NCBI GenBank assembly: GCA_025965635.1
Contig: JAOPWO010000021.1
Span: 1-5,410, forward strand
Length of the DNA: 5,410 nucleotides
DNA from: Modestobacter sp.
GTDB lineage: Bacteria > Actinomycetota > Actinomycetes > Mycobacteriales > Geodermatophilaceae
Direction of reading: 5' to 3'
Shown here: positions 5,148-5,410 of the stretch, in pieces
Layout: every line of letters starts with the position of its first letter
Position numbering within the stretch: the first letter of the stretch is position 1
Position numbers and translations under genes: made by a program
Notes under the pieces: model-generated
What the model saw: the letters and a program-made list of their open reading frames with translations, nothing else
Told to the model about the DNA's origin: nothing
Databases searched by the model: none

Positions 5148-5410
5148 CCCACGCAGCTCCACTGGGGAACCCGGCCGCCGCCGCGGTCTGACCCACGCAG
5201 CTCCTCTGGGGAACCCGGCCGCCGCCGCGGGCTGACCCACGCAGCTCCGCTGGGGAACCCGACCGCCGCCGCGGGCTGACCCACGCAGCTCCGCTGGGGA
5301 ACCCGACCGCCGCCGCGGGCTGACCCGCGCAGCTCCGCTGGGGAACCCGGCCGCCGCCGCGGGCTGACCCGCGCAGCTCCGCTGGGGAGCCCGGCCGCCG
5401 CCGCGGGCTG
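5145..5410. repeat. Tandem array of 44-bp direct repeats (six full units plus the start of a seventh)
   Basis: Full units lie at 5145-5188, 5189-5232, 5233-5276, 5277-5320, 5321-5364 and 5365-5408; TG at 5409-5410 begins another, so the array continues past the window. Each unit starts TGACCC, contains CAGCTCC-N-CTGGGGA, and ends in CCGCCGCCGCGGGC. Only five of 44 positions vary among the six units: 7 (A or G), 17 (A, T or G), 25 (A or G), 30 (G or A) and 43 (T or G). Units three and four are identical. There are no spacers. Short dyads are present: CAGC-TCC-GCTG inside units 3-6, GGG-GAA-CCC inside units 1-5, and CGCGGG-CTGA-CCCGCG across the junctions of units 4/5 and 5/6. The array lies after the folD-DUF3017 operon and could act in transcript termination, but its role is unknown. 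It covers nearly all non-coding sequence from 5148 to the end. Confidence 0.95.

Noticed and set aside
3915..5240. A 441-codon minus-strand open frame reaching into the repeat array, with a repetitive N-terminus
   Set aside because: The repetitive residues come from reading the 44-bp units in successive frames. The rest is antisense to folD and DUF3017, and no ribosome-binding site or homology supports it.
5145..5410. CRISPR array
   Set aside because: The 44-bp units are directly adjacent with no unique spacers, and no cas genes are in the window.

Overview
The window is a very GC-rich (estimated above 70%), gene-dense stretch of chromosome from an actinobacterium. Codons end almost always in G or C, GTG starts are common, and two gene pairs overlap by ATGA. 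Gene content and order (purN-purH, then folD followed by a DUF3017 membrane protein) are typical of Actinobacteria. The protein style suggests Geodermatophilaceae or a relative (Blastococcus, Geodermatophilus, Modestobacter), but that genus-level placement is inference from memory, not a search.

Layout. Positions 1-89 hold the C-terminus of an upstream, probably membrane-embedded protein. Positions 90-220 are non-coding, with two strong GC hairpins and an actinobacterial -10 box (TAGGGT) just before an apparently leaderless purN (221-880). purH (877-2427) overlaps purN by ATGA. It is followed after 12 bases by a pentapeptide-repeat protein (2440-3123), whose ribosome-binding site and GTG start are duplicated in tandem. 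A proline-rich four-helix membrane protein of unknown function runs convergently on the minus strand (3150-3869). A short divergent promoter region (3870-3954) separates it from folD (3955-4824), which overlaps by ATGA a small DUF3017 membrane protein (4821-5147). The window ends in an array of 44-bp direct repeats (5145-5410) that begins exactly at the DUF3017 stop codon and runs off the edge.

How the genes fit together. FolD makes 10-formyltetrahydrofolate. PurN and PurH are the two enzymes of de novo purine synthesis that use this cofactor, PurN at GAR formylation and PurH at AICAR formylation followed by IMP ring closure. The cofactor supplier and both consumers therefore lie within 5 kb, with two lineage-type genes (pentapeptide protein and orphan membrane protein) between them.

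The core genes are ordinary housekeeping genes. The items that deserve a second look are the 44-bp array, the duplicated start region of the pentapeptide gene, the unbroken Qnr/MfpA-like beta-helix it encodes, and the leaderless starts. I see no phage, transposon, tRNA, rRNA or CRISPR, and no clear evidence of a new multi-gene system.
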